Origin: Natrinema hispanicum
Lineage (GTDB): Archaea > Halobacteriota > Halobacteria > Halobacteriales > Natrialbaceae
Assembly: GCF_900111485.1 (NCBI RefSeq)
Contig: NZ_FOIC01000010.1
Coordinates: forward strand, 1-64,000
Length of the DNA stretch: 64,000 nucleotides
Reading direction: 5' to 3'
The notes beneath the pieces are model-generated. The model was not told the origin of the DNA, ran no database searches, and saw only the letters and a list, made by a program, of their open reading frames with translations. Each line of letters starts with the position of its first letter. The first letter of the stretch is position 1. Made by a program: the position numbers and the translations under genes. Shown here one piece after another: positions 1 to 9,700 of the stretch.

Positions 1-41
1 CTATGACTCCATGAGAAGCCTGCTAATGCTGTAGGTGCTGC

Positions 42-178
42 AGAGTGAACAAGGAACCGGGAAGAGAGGAAAGCCGAAGGATTTCCAGTGTCACGAACAC
101 GTACCTATGAACGGCCTCACCCCAAGGATGCGGAGAAATGTGCTTCGAGCACGAATAGATGCGTATCCTGTTCACTCT
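42..178 (+). ncRNA. Candidate IS110 bridge RNA in the transposase leader
   Basis: This non-coding leader lies directly upstream of an IS110-family transposase. Its two ends are complementary: bases 42-51 pair perfectly with 169-178, and after one bulged base 53-55 pair with 166-168. Inside lie further hairpins: 68-72 with 82-86, 88-91 with 97-100, and 140-144 with 148-152 around a 3-nt loop. IS110-group elements are known to encode a structured bridge RNA in a long left end, which guides donor and target recognition by the recombinase. The position, size (about 137 nt) and closed fold match that expectation. That this is the bridge RNA is inference; its loops were not matched to donor or target DNA because the left junction is outside the window. 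Confidence 0.5.
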
Positions 179-209
179 CTTCCCAACAGTATCACGCAAC
201 AACCAACCT

Positions 210-1220
210 ATGGAATACATCGGAATGGATGTCCACGATCGCTACTGCCAAGTAGCGATCTTGGACGACGATACGAACAACCCTGAAGAACGTCGGATTC
301 GAACCGAGCGCGCCGAACTCGAAGAGTTCGCGCGCGAGCACCAAGGCGCAAAGGCTGCTATTGAAGCCACACGCAACTACTGGTTTGTCTACGACTGTCT
401 CGAACCAGAACTTGATGTCTCTGTTTCCAACCCGCACAAAACAGGGCTGATCGGCGATCAAAAAGTCAAAAGCGATCGTCTTGACGCTAAACGACTCGCT
501 GTTCTCTTGCGGGTTGACGCACTCTCGACGAGCTACATTCCACCGGACGAGTTCCGCGAAGCGCGGAAACTCGTCCGTCGGCGCAAGGCGCTTGTCGATG
601 ATCGCACAGCAGCGAAAAACCGTGTTCGATCCGCCCTCGCCGATAGAGGCGTTACCTACAACGGTGACCTCTTCGGACAAGAGGGAAGGGAGTTCCTCGC
701 CGACGAGGAACTCCCGCTGTCACCTGCCGATCGGCACATCATTGAAGCCGATCTTGCTGTTATTGAGACGCTCGATGACCAAATCGAGCGTCTCCAGTGC
801 GAGATTGACGAGATCGCTGCGACGTGGGAAGAAACACAACTGCTGATGACGATTCCTGGTGTCGGTCCGGTCCTCTCCGTAACGATTACTGCGGAACTTG
901 GTGAGATTGACCGGTTCAACAATAAGAAGCAGGTTGTAAGCTATGCAGGATTAGATCCGCGTGTGCGACAGTCTGGTGAGAAAGAGACGACTGACGCAAT
1001 TACGAAAGAGGGCCCACCGGTGCTACGGTGGGCCCTCGGTCAAGCAGCACTCAATGTCGTGAAGTACGACTCGTATCTGGGGAATTATCACACGAGAATG
1101 AAACGCAGGAAAAACAGTCAGAAAGCATTGGTAGCGACAGCTCGCAAGCTGCTCGTCTCGATCTACGCGATGCTCTCACGGAAGGAGGAATACAACCCAC
1201 CTGATGCAACAACCCACTAA
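210..1220 (+). CDS. IS110-family transposase (DEDD recombinase)
   Basis: This 336-residue protein has the IS110 layout. An N-terminal RuvC-like DEDD domain carries D7 (in MDVH), E52 (in AIEAT) and D89/D92 (in KSDRLDAKRLA). A helical middle follows, and then a C-terminal Tnp20 domain with the helix-hairpin-like segment TIPGVGPVLSVTITAELGEI and the downstream SYAGLDP and QSGEK motifs that contain the serine of this family. It catalyses insertion and excision of its own element. The start at 210 is preferred because the conserved protein begins at MEYIGMDVH and the upstream extension overlaps the structured leader. Length is typical for the family. Confidence 0.9.
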   Translation: MEYIGMDVHDRYCQVAILDDDTNNPEERRIRTERAELEEFAREHQGAKAAIEATRNYWFVYDCLEPELDVSVSNPHKTGLIGDQKVKSDRLDAKRLAVLLRVDALSTSYIPPDEFREARKLVRRRKALVDDRTAAKNRVRSALADRGVTYNGDLFGQEGREFLADEELPLSPADRHIIEADLAVIETLDDQIERLQCEIDEIAATWEETQLLMTIPGVGPVLSVTITAELGEIDRFNNKKQVVSYAGLDPRVRQSGEKETTDAITKEGPPVLRWALGQAALNVVKYDSYLGNYHTRMKRRKNSQKALVATARKLLVSIYAMLSRKEEYNPPDATTH

Positions 1221-1240
1221 GACTGCTCGCTAGAGGGATC

Positions 1241-1263
1241 GCCGCGGGATTTGATCCCGCGGC
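1241..1263. repeat. Perfect 10-bp hairpin after the IS110 gene
   Basis: Bases 1241-1250 are perfectly complementary to 1254-1263, leaving a 3-nt loop. The hairpin lies 20 nt after the transposase stop, in a 277-nt gap between the transposase and the convergent pilus operon. It could terminate transcription or belong to the same class of short GC-rich hairpins seen at 27001-27047 and 32236-32372. The remainder of the gap (1264-1497) is GC-rich and low in complexity, and no gene is visible. Confidence 0.6.
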
Positions 1264-1497
1264 TAACCCGTCTCAAAGAGCGACTGCTCTGAAAAGAAAC
1301 GCTCCGCCAAGAAAAGCGTCGCTCTGCGTCGCGTCGCTCCGCTAACCTCCCGCCTATCTAATGCCCATCCCTCCGCCGTCCCGCCCACCTCCACGGTCCT
1401 GCTCGCTTCGCTGCGCGGGCTTTCGCAGGCGGTTGATGAGGAAAGTCTCTCACATCTGAGACGAACCCTAACGAATATCTACGCAAACGTGGTTAAT

Positions 1498-2163
1498 TCA
1501 GGTAGCAGGCTTCTCATAGATGGAAATCTTATTGACCTCAGTGTAGACCCTGCTGGTCCGGTTTTCCTCGGATACTGTGAAACCGACCTGACCACTACTC
1601 TGTATCGACCGATCGTCCGCCGAGATAGTGACGAGAGATATTACTGCTGTCTCAGCATCGCACCGAAGCTGTGGCCGCTTAAGAAAGACACTGCCGGAAT
1701 CGTCGCCCCGCACGACGCCACCGCCCTCGTATGCGATTCGGTCGTTGTCGACGGTATACGTGAACTCGCCTATGTTGACTGTGTCTCCCGTTCCATAGCT
1801 GGAAAACTCATCTTCCGGTATGTCGACTGTGGATCCAGTTTTTTCTATCGTGATGTTGAGTTCCGTTCCGGAACCGCTCGTTCTAACTGTCCCCTCTTGA
1901 AGTGACAGCTCGCCGCGCCGCGTGTCGATCCCATCGTATCGCATGACGTCGTTGGCATTCTCCGCGAACGCCTCCATCGCCCGCTCTGCGTTTCGGAGTT
2001 GCTCGCCCTCTTGGTAGTTTTGCATCGCCTGAAAGCCAGTCATCGATAGCAGTGTAACCGACCCGAGGATGATCGCGAAGACGAGGATGAATCCGAGGAC
2101 CTCCGATACCCCACGGTCGTTGGTTCGCCCATCCGGCCGGGGTGAATCAGTCGTTCGTCTCAT
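1498..2163 (-). CDS. Type IV pilin-like protein (DUF7289-like)
   Basis: This 221-residue protein is the last gene of the pilus operon. It has a charged N-terminus, then RG followed by VSEVLGFILVFAIILGS, which matches an archaeal prepilin signal: cleavage after glycine, then a hydrophobic helix of about 20 residues used for pilus assembly. The rest (residues 50-221) is an acidic, beta-rich exported domain with no recognised enzyme motif. I recall this N-terminal pattern from the haloarchaeal family DUF7289, which should be checked. Its start codon shares one base with the stop of the upstream gene, so the two are co-transcribed. Its likely role is as a major or minor pilin. Confidence 0.75.
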   Translation of the reverse strand: MRRTTDSPRPDGRTNDRGVSEVLGFILVFAIILGSVTLLSMTGFQAMQNYQEGEQLRNAERAMEAFAENANDVMRYDGIDTRRGELSLQEGTVRTSGSGTELNITIEKTGSTVDIPEDEFSSYGTGDTVNIGEFTYTVDNDRIAYEGGGVVRGDDSGSVFLKRPQLRCDAETAVISLVTISADDRSIQSSGQVGFTVSEENRTSRVYTEVNKISIYEKPAT

Positions 2164-2651
2164 TAGCCGGCCCTCTCGATCGTGATCTTACCGCTTTCCT
2201 TGGAAATCTCGAGGGAACCGCCGAATGCTGAGTCGTTAGGCTCGAGATTGTCGATAGCGACTGGAACGTATACTTCCGCGTCGGCGTTCGATGCTGTCAG
2301 CCGGAGGCAGTCGTTCTCAGTCGAATCATTCAGCAACTCTGCATCCCGGCATTTGTCTTTATCTAACAATTCGATGTTGTATCTCGAGTTCGCGACCGTC
2401 CGCGGATGGTCAGCAGTGACATTCACGGTCTCATCATCGGTCGCCATTCTGTCGACGCTCTCGATTTCGCCGGCGAGGCGTTCACCGATCGTCTCGAGTG
2501 ACGACTCAGCGGACCGTTCTGTTTCGGTCTCGAGGAGGGTTCCAGAACTGGTCAGCAGTGCAGCGATCAATAGCGTGGTGATCCCAATCGTGAGGACGTG
2601 TGTAATCGTGATCGACGTCCCGCGATCGGTGCGCCGTGGATTGATCTTCAT
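2163..2651 (-). CDS. Pilus-operon single-TM protein (DUF7266-like)
   Basis: This is a 162-residue protein with one N-terminal hydrophobic helix (about residues 18-38, ITHVLTIGITTLLIAALL) preceded by an arginine-rich cytoplasmic stub (RRTDRGTS). The remaining acidic domain is predicted to be extracellular and contains two cysteines (DKDKC and NDC). I recall the pattern from family DUF7266 of haloarchaeal pilus clusters. It overlaps the upstream gene by 4 nt and its stop overlaps the next start. The likely role is a minor pilin or pseudopilin. A clear GxxxE-type processing site is not obvious, so processing by prepilin peptidase is uncertain. Confidence 0.7.
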   Translation of the reverse strand: MKINPRRTDRGTSITITHVLTIGITTLLIAALLTSSGTLLETETERSAESSLETIGERLAGEIESVDRMATDDETVNVTADHPRTVANSRYNIELLDKDKCRDAELLNDSTENDCLRLTASNADAEVYVPVAIDNLEPNDSAFGGSLEISKESGKITIERAG

Positions 2652-3505
2652 TCGCCATCACCGTCGATTAGGATCGTCGAGATCGACCGCTCGTACGAAA
2701 CTTTGTCCGATTGATACGTTATGTTGCCTTCTATTTTCCATACGCCTTCGTGAGAACTGTCTGGGTTTCCATCGAATCCATCGCGCGCAACAATGTCGTA
2801 CGTACCCAGATTATCTTCAGTAATTTCAACTTCATCATATGAAACCCCTTCATCGATTAGTGAGAGTTTATTTTGAAGTTCATCAGAATCACAGTCTACT
2901 GCGGATGGGTCATCAGTTTCTCCGTTCACCAGATCGAATCGGACATCAGCCGAGTCGATCTCACAACCATCTATTTCGAAAGAATTACTATTCGATTCTA
3001 TCGTAACGTTAGTTGAGTCCTTATCTGTCGTCACATTCACCTTCTCATGATTAGTAGCATTTAGATCAAGAACGAGATAGTCGATCTTACTATCATCAAC
3101 ATCGATCTGTTCTGGCGAACCATCGATCGGCACATTCGTTGCAATATGGCCGTATTCAGCTGTCACATCGGTTAGAGACATGAACGCTGATCGGCCGTTC
3201 GCTGTTAGATTTCGATACTGATGATTAAATTTACCAGTATTTGTGATCTCATCTTCAAAATCATTACTTGACTTCCAATCATCGTTTTGATTTCCTCGGC
3301 GAGCGATTTCGATGAGATCGTCCTCGAGTCCCTGCTCAATCACCTCTGCGTCTGCCGTGCTCTGACTCGTGGCACTCGAGGAAAGCGTCTCCGTGTAGAG
3401 GACGCCATTGAACACGACGACGATGCCAAGCAGAATGAACGCCAGCGTGATCGCACCGATGAGGATCACTTGGCCTCGATTGCGGCGAGCGTTTGGAGTT
3501 ACCAT
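2648..3505 (-). CDS. Pilus-operon single-TM protein (DUF7261-like)
   Basis: This 285-residue protein has the N-terminus RRNRGQVILIGAITLAFILL, an arginine-glycine pair followed by a hydrophobic helix, as in pseudopilins. The following domain (residues 40-285) is rich in Asp, Asn, Ser and Thr, with many NxS/T sequons (for example NLT, NAT, NVT, NIT), so N-glycosylation outside the cell is plausible. The DNA of this gene is AT-richer than its neighbours (roughly 2700-3290), which suggests relaxed or diversifying selection. It overlaps both neighbours by a few nucleotides. Assignment to DUF7261 is from memory of the N-terminal pattern. Confidence 0.7.
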   Translation of the reverse strand: MVTPNARRNRGQVILIGAITLAFILLGIVVVFNGVLYTETLSSSATSQSTADAEVIEQGLEDDLIEIARRGNQNDDWKSSNDFEDEITNTGKFNHQYRNLTANGRSAFMSLTDVTAEYGHIATNVPIDGSPEQIDVDDSKIDYLVLDLNATNHEKVNVTTDKDSTNVTIESNSNSFEIDGCEIDSADVRFDLVNGETDDPSAVDCDSDELQNKLSLIDEGVSYDEVEITEDNLGTYDIVARDGFDGNPDSSHEGVWKIEGNITYQSDKVSYERSISTILIDGDGE

Positions 3506-4155
3506 ACGATCACCCGCACTTCCACGACGTTGTAGACGAGGTCGGTATTGGTCGTTTCTGGGATCGGATAATTATGATTATGATCTCCGTGAGCCGCTGG
3601 AAGCGTGATTCCATCGTCTTCGTCGACAGTCAGTGTATCCTCCTTGTACAACGTAACGACGTAACTCGCAGTCACAGCATCCGGCGACGGAGCACCCTGA
3701 TAGACCAGATATGTGGTATTGAACTCACTCTCATTTTCATATATGAGTTCGACGTTGTAACTATATCCGTTGTTTGCGAACCGCTGTTCTAGTATCGACC
3801 CAAGTTGCGACTGATTCGCGAATTCTGTCGTATTGTATGTCGTCTTTCCATCAGGCCCGGGAACGCTTGCCTTGTAGAACTGCTCTTTATCCCCGGAATC
3901 GTCGGTCGCATCCCATTTTCGGATGGTATTCGAGAGGTTCAGGTTGCCCTCCTGATCGCTGACCACGAGCGCGTCCTGGGCTTCTTGTTGTATTTGCGCC
4001 TGTACGGAGCGATCGGATAACCCGCCCGACGTTGGCGTGATCACGACCGATTGCAGGGCGAACAGTACGGCCATCAACACGACCATCGCGCTGACGAACC
4101 CCTCGAGGGTGTAGGCCTGCCCACGATCATTGTTCGGTGAGTTTTTGTCAGACAT
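3499..4155 (-). CDS. Pilus-operon single-TM protein (DUF7288-like)
   Basis: This 218-residue protein starts with a charged stub and DRGQAYTLEGFVSAMVVLMA, giving a glutamate near the beginning of the hydrophobic helix (about residues 10-36), as in type IV pilins. The rest is a predicted exported domain with NxS/T sequons and no enzyme motif. It overlaps the downstream gene by 7 nt and follows the upstream gene after 4 nt, so it is translated from the pilB-pilC message. Likely a minor pilin that builds or primes the pilus tip. I recall the pattern from DUF7288. Confidence 0.7.
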   Translation of the reverse strand: MSDKNSPNNDRGQAYTLEGFVSAMVVLMAVLFALQSVVITPTSGGLSDRSVQAQIQQEAQDALVVSDQEGNLNLSNTIRKWDATDDSGDKEQFYKASVPGPDGKTTYNTTEFANQSQLGSILEQRFANNGYSYNVELIYENESEFNTTYLVYQGAPSPDAVTASYVVTLYKEDTLTVDEDDGITLPAAHGDHNHNYPIPETTNTDLVYNVVEVRVIVW

Positions 4156-4159
4156 CGTA

Positions 4160-4699
4160 TCACCAGACCTTCACGATAAGTCTGCAGGCGGGGTCACACT
4201 TGTCGTCGCTATTCTCGATCGTGACGATCCGTGCTGAACTGGCTGCCGACTGGTTCTCATAGTTCTCGCCACCGGTCCAGTTGGCCGTTGGTGTGACCGT
4301 CTCCCCATCACTGATATTCGTGACAGTCACATTCACGTTATCGATCGGAGTTCCGTCGCTTGACCGAAGTCCGAGGTGTGCGGTGAGATCGGTCTGGTTG
4401 TACGGGTCGAGTCCGTTCTCGTCGAGTTCGTTCGGCGTCCCCGTCGACGTATCGTTCACGATCCGATCTGCGATCCGATCGGCCTGTGCCGTCTCAGCAC
4501 CGCCGACCGAGGAGTCATATGGCGTCACGAGCGCCGGGAAGAACGAGAAGACGAATGCGATCGCCAGCAGGAAGACGCCGATCCCCACGACGAAGTCCTG
4601 GGTGGTCTGGCCTCGCTCGAGCCGCGACGTCGAAATCGTTCGTGGCTGGTGGGCTCGAGTGCGGTCTTGGTCACGGTTTGCTGCCTGTTTCCCGCTCAT
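4160..4699 (-). CDS. Pilus-operon single-TM protein (DUF7287-like)
   Basis: This protein of about 179 residues has a basic N-terminal tail of some 30 residues, then RGQTTQDFVVGIGVFLLAIA, a glycine followed by a hydrophobic segment as in pilins. The C-terminal domain contains two cysteines (CDPAC) that could form a disulfide outside the cell. The start at 4699 is preferred over 4723 because it lies immediately after the pilC stop (TAA then T then ATG), giving translational coupling. I recall the pattern from DUF7287. Probable minor pilin. Confidence 0.7.
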   Translation of the reverse strand: MSGKQAANRDQDRTRAHQPRTISTSRLERGQTTQDFVVGIGVFLLAIAFVFSFFPALVTPYDSSVGGAETAQADRIADRIVNDTSTGTPNELDENGLDPYNQTDLTAHLGLRSSDGTPIDNVNVTVTNISDGETVTPTANWTGGENYENQSAASSARIVTIENSDDKCDPACRLIVKVW

Positions 4700-4700
4700 A

Positions 4701-6770
4701 TTAGGCCACCAGCGTCCAGCCAATGAGTGCGACTGACGACAGTCCGATGACGTATTTCAGGCCACTCAGCAGATCGGCATCCCGCATGTAGCCACAGATA
4801 AAGCCCGACATGATTGCCTGAAGCGTCACCGCATGGAAGAACAACACCGACAGCATATCGACGTCGATGTTCTCGCTCAGGTTTGCCCCGCTCATCGCGC
4901 CACCACCGGCACCGCCGGCACTGCTCGCTCCGGAGCCGCCCCCCGTACTCAGTCCGGCCATCGTGTCGATGAACTGTGTCTTGAGGATCGCGATCACCGC
5001 AAGCACCGTCATGAAGGTCATGATGATGATCACGATCTGCATGCGTGTGCGTGATTTGCGCTCGCGTTCGATGTCGTCGTGGTTCTCGCTTGCACGTGCG
5101 GCCGTCCGGAGCACTGCCGAAATCTGGTTTGATGCCTCCTGTGCTTCGGTAATCAGGCGTGTCGTCCGGGCGAGTCGCGGAATATGGTACTTGTTGTTGA
5201 ACTCGATGAGCGCCTCTTTCAGACTCATCCCGAAGTTGACCTTCGTGTGCATCATCTCGAATTCGCGTGCCAACTTGCCGCTCGTGGTATCGGAGACTGC
5301 CTTGAGCGACTCGAGAAGGGTGAGTCCAGTGTCGTTCGAACTCGAGAGTTTGCGAAGGTCCTCGGAGAGCTGATTGAGGACGGCGTTTCTGTGGCGGACG
5401 TTCCACTCGCGAAAGATCGCAAGCGGGATGGTGGTGATATACAGCGGCAAGTAGAGGTAGATGACCGTCCCCCAGATCGGCTTCGCCAAGAGCTGTCCCC
5501 AGGACGTGGGTGCCGACCCGGTTACGATCGCCGTCACGACGATAAGCAGGGCGATCGGAAGGGTCACGACGAGTGTCATCAGCGGATGATCCCGGAAGAA
5601 GAAATGAGGCTTTCGCAGCACTTCGATCGTTTCGTGGGTTCCTTCGCGGTTTTTGATCCGATCGAATACGCTGTATTCGCCGGTAAACTGCTCGACGAGG
5701 CCGAGACTCAACAGCCCGTCGTTTTGCCCGGTTTCGGTCCGCTGCTCGGTCGGTCCCATCGAGAGGTAGCCGTCGCCGGGTTCGTCGTGTTTGACCGTCG
5801 AGACGAGGACGAGAAAGCCGACCCCGATCATCGGAATCAGCGCGTAGACGACCATATAGAGCATCTGATCAGTCACGCTGGCGTTTGGAATCATCTTCAT
5901 CACGACCATGATGATGATGAGCAACAGCGGGAACAGCGACAGCGTCATGTACATCTCGCCGAACAACTCGAGCGTCTCGAGGGTGAGCTCCTGTTCCTGC
6001 TTTGCCGTGCGCATGTGCTTTTCTTTCTTGTCCTCGAGGAAGCTCTCCATGTCGCCGCCGCTGTTGACGATCGAAAGCATGTCGGTCAGGAACTGTGAGA
6101 GATCGTCGCTGGGCGTCTCGAGGGCCTGTTTACGGATCGCCGTTCGGTAGTCGATGTCGAAGTACTCGGTTTCTTTGACGATGCTCTGGAACTCCTTTGC
6201 GACCTCACCGTAGGTGTCGTCTGCCTGTGCCATCGCCTCGATGATCTCGAGTTGGTTTAGGCCGCCGACCGACAGCGCGTACATGAACGACACGGAGTCG
6301 GTCAGCAGCATGTTGATCTCACGTTTACGTGACGAGGCACGCGAGTAGGGGATCGCGACCATCGAGCCAAACCCGATCGCGAAGCCGATCGAGCCAAAGA
6401 GCAGACCGCTGAAAAAGACGATCGCCGGCACGCGAAGCATCTCGATGATCGTCAGCACCAGGCCGTTGCCGACCGGCATCCCGATGATTGGCTCGTTCGA
6501 GAGGATGCCGACCGCGAAGAGACTGTAGCCAAGCAGCAGTCCGATCAGCCAGAGACTCAACCCGCTGATTGCGCCGATGCCAAGCGACCGCGAGAGATAG
6601 AGTTCGACCGTATCGGTCATCCGCGCCTGGGCGAGTTTCGTCTCCACGTCAGCGACGAACTCGCTGTCGTCACCGAACAGCCGATCATATAGCGGGTAGA
6701 AGTAATCACCCAGTGCGTCGGAACTGGCCGACATCCCCGAGCCGCCACTGCTGTCGGTTTTCAGACTCAT
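4701..6770 (-). CDS. pilC: Type IV pilus membrane platform protein PilC (T2SSF)
   Basis: This is a 689-residue multi-spanning membrane protein with two type II secretion F domains. The first is at about residues 130-290 (LTDSVSFMYALSVGGL onward) and the second at about 470-600 (LSEDLRKLSSSNDTGLTLLE onward), separated by TM segments. It anchors the assembly ATPase to the growing pilus. A glycine/serine-rich loop (about residues 610-635) precedes the last helices. Its start overlaps the pilB stop by 4 nt (ATGA). The doubled domain is normal for archaeal PilC/FlaJ relatives. It could equally serve a secretion-type pilus, since no archaellin or fla genes are present. Confidence 0.9.
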   Translation of the reverse strand: MSLKTDSSGGSGMSASSDALGDYFYPLYDRLFGDDSEFVADVETKLAQARMTDTVELYLSRSLGIGAISGLSLWLIGLLLGYSLFAVGILSNEPIIGMPVGNGLVLTIIEMLRVPAIVFFSGLLFGSIGFAIGFGSMVAIPYSRASSRKREINMLLTDSVSFMYALSVGGLNQLEIIEAMAQADDTYGEVAKEFQSIVKETEYFDIDYRTAIRKQALETPSDDLSQFLTDMLSIVNSGGDMESFLEDKKEKHMRTAKQEQELTLETLELFGEMYMTLSLFPLLLIIIMVVMKMIPNASVTDQMLYMVVYALIPMIGVGFLVLVSTVKHDEPGDGYLSMGPTEQRTETGQNDGLLSLGLVEQFTGEYSVFDRIKNREGTHETIEVLRKPHFFFRDHPLMTLVVTLPIALLIVVTAIVTGSAPTSWGQLLAKPIWGTVIYLYLPLYITTIPLAIFREWNVRHRNAVLNQLSEDLRKLSSSNDTGLTLLESLKAVSDTTSGKLAREFEMMHTKVNFGMSLKEALIEFNNKYHIPRLARTTRLITEAQEASNQISAVLRTAARASENHDDIERERKSRTRMQIVIIIMTFMTVLAVIAILKTQFIDTMAGLSTGGGSGASSAGGAGGGAMSGANLSENIDVDMLSVLFFHAVTLQAIMSGFICGYMRDADLLSGLKYVIGLSSVALIGWTLVA

Positions 6771-9700
6771 GCGTCTCCGTCCTCGTCGTTGTCGTCGTCC
6801 TCGTTCGTCTCGGTCTCGGCCTCGAAGATGCCGGTATTGCTGTCGGCCAGCGCATCGCCACTGTCGGTGCTGTCGTCTTTGAAGATCGACCCGTCAGCGC
6901 TCGGCTCGCTACTCTCGAGCAGTGAGCCGTCGTCATCGCTGGGCGTGTCCGCTCCGTCGTCGCTGAAGACCGAATCATCGTCGTTGTCGAATATCGACGC
7001 GTCAGCGTCGGTAGTGTCATCCGTGTCGGTAGCAGTATCAACGGCCGCCGGCGCGTCGGCTGACCGATCAGTCTCATCTGCTGCCGTCGATTCGGTCGAT
7101 TCGTCCGGGTCGTCCGGCGGCTCCGACGTGTCGCCCCCGAGATCAATCGTCGGGGGCTCCGGCTCGGCCTCGTCGTCTGTCTCGTCTTCCTCCGTCGTCA
7201 ATCCGCTGTCGATCGTTGGCGGCTCCGGTTCAGACTCGTCGCTCGTCTCACTTGCGGTATCCGTTGCTGTCGTCTCGGCGGCAGGCGTCTGTTCACCTGC
7301 CGACGCTGCATCCGCGGCCGATTCGCCGTCGCGTTGTGCGCCGGTGTCGCTGCTCGAGCTGCCGGATGAGTCCGGATCGAAGATCGAATCGAGGTCGTCT
7401 TCCGGGAACATCGAATCGAATCCGGAATCGTTCTGTTGACCGGCTGCACCCTCGCTGTCGGTCGCCGGCTCGGTGCTCGGCTCGTCGAGTTCGTCGATCG
7501 TCTCGCCCATGTCATCGAACAGCCCGACCAGATCCTCGTCGTCTGCGTCGTCAGTGTCGCTGCCGGCACCGTCGTTATCGGCCGTCACGTCGTCCGATTC
7601 CGCGGATTGACTCGAGTCAGCTGCGGCGTCGACCGTCGCCGCTCGGCTCTCGCCGGTCGGCGATTCGGTCCCGGCGTCACTGGCGCTGTCGGTCGACGCG
7701 CTAGCTGTCTCCGGCGATGCGGGCAACTCGCCGCTCGAGTCGGTAGCCGTGTCGCCCTCGTCAGCAGTTGGTGCCGGCTCGAGCGCGCTCGGACTCTCGT
7801 CAGCGTCGGCTTCAGTATCGACACCGGTCGTCGCAGCGCCGGATTCCGCCTCGGCTGCCGACCCGGAAGCCGCTGTCTCTTCGTCGGGCTCGATGTCGAA
7901 TCCGGCATCGTCGCTGAGCCACGCCGGCTCATCGCCGACGTCGTCACCGGTGGCAAACGCCGTCGAGTCGTCGCCGAGTTCCCACTCGCCTTCGTCGATG
8001 TCCTCGTCGACGGCACCGGCGAAGTCGAACTCGTCGGTGTCAGCACGGTCGACATCGATCGGATCCTCGGCTTCGACATCACCGAGTGCGCTTGCGAGGC
8101 CACTCGGTACCTGTCCGCGGTACTCCTCGAACAACGATTCCTCGGCCCGCTCTAGGATGTCCATCGAGAGGTTGTACGTCTCGTTTGTCGCCTCGGGCCG
8201 TGGCACGAGTTCTTCTTTCTCCTGATCGACGTCGATCAGGACACTCTCCATCTCACGGAGGTCCTCGAGACTGTCCTCAAGTTGGCCGTTTGCGATCAGT
8301 GTGAGGATGGTGTCGGGGTCGTTGATAAAGGCCTGGACCGTCGCGGCGACCTGTGCATACGTGTTCAGCCCGTTCTTGATGAGGTACGCAAGGATGACCT
8401 CGCGTTTGAACAGCTCCTCCTCGAGTTTCTCTTTGCTCCAGCCGCGGTCGAACTGAATCTCCTCTAAGGTGTTCGAGTCCCCCATCTTGAGGAACTCGTC
8501 GGTTTCGGCCTGCCACTGGTAGACGTCTTGAACGTTGATCTCGTCGTGTTCGGCGTCGTAGTGGTTGATCTCGGTCAGCGACTTGTTCCGGCGGACCTTC
8601 CGGCCTTGCACTCGTGTCTGGGTCTGGATCGAGACCAGATCCAGCGCGGTGAACATCGTCTTCGAGACGTTGATCGGGTCCGTCGTGAACCGTTTGAGGA
8701 CCTCGTCGACGGAGTCGGCGTGGAAGGTCGTGTAGGTGGTGTGACCTGTCGACATGACCTGGAACAGCGTCCGGCCCTCCTCACCACGGATCTCACCCAT
8801 GACGATGTAGTCGGGACGCTGTCGCAGTGCGGCTTCCAGCAGGTCGAACTCGTCGACGTCACCCTGCTCGTCGTCGGCGAACGACGGCCGGGTGACGCTT
8901 GCGATCCAGTTGCGCTGGGGGAGTTCGACCTCGCGGGTGTCCTCGATCGAGACGATCTTCGCGCTCGAGGGGATAAACAGCGACACCGCGTTCAGCGAGG
9001 TCGTCTTCCCGGATGCGGTACCACCGGCGAAGATCAGGCTCTTATGGTTCTCGATGGCGAGCCAGAGAAACGCCATCTCGTCGAGGCTGAAGGTGTTCCA
9101 GTTGATGAGGTCGATCGGTGTGAAGGGGACGTCTTTGAACTGCCGGATGGTGTAGTTGGTCCCGTGGTCGGAGACTTCCTTGCCGAGGGTCAGCTGGGCA
9201 CGCGAGCCGTCGGGCAGCGTCGCGTCGACCTGTGGAAGCCGTTTGCTGATCCCTTTGCCCGATCGCTGGGCGAGTTTGACGACGAAATCGTCGAGTTCGT
9301 CCTCGCCGTGGTAAATGTTCGAGATGATCTGTTCGTACTCGGAATGGTAGACGAACACCGGCGAGTTGTAGCCGTCACAGGAGATGTCCTCGACGTTAAT
9401 GTCGTGTTTGATGCCGTCGATGCGCTCGTAGCCGATGAAGTCGCGTTTGAGTACGTAGAGCAGCTTCTCGACCTGATACTCGCTTATGGTGTCCGGGTCG
9501 TCGTCGAGAACCGCCGGCTCGGGGCGGACCTCCATGCCCTCGAGTTGACTCGGACCGTCGTCATCGTCGCCGTCGGCCTCGTCGTCCTCGTCGTCGAGGA
9601 GTCCCTGGAGCGTCTCGAGAACCCCTTTCGACGTGTCGTCTGCAGTCGCCTCGAAGAGATCGTACCGCTCGAGGAGTCGTCGGGCTTCGTCCTCGATGAC

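Larger units (their letters stand above)
42..1220 (+). mobile_element. IS110-family insertion sequence (ends not defined)
   Basis: The element consists of a structured leader followed by one transposase gene. IS110-family elements usually lack clear terminal inverted repeats, and none were seen here. The left end probably lies at or before the window start and the right end somewhere after the stop codon at 1220, so the coordinates are minimal. It sits just downstream of the 3' end of the pilus operon, which is read toward it. The reading frame is intact and the catalytic residues are present, so the copy may be active. Confidence 0.7.
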
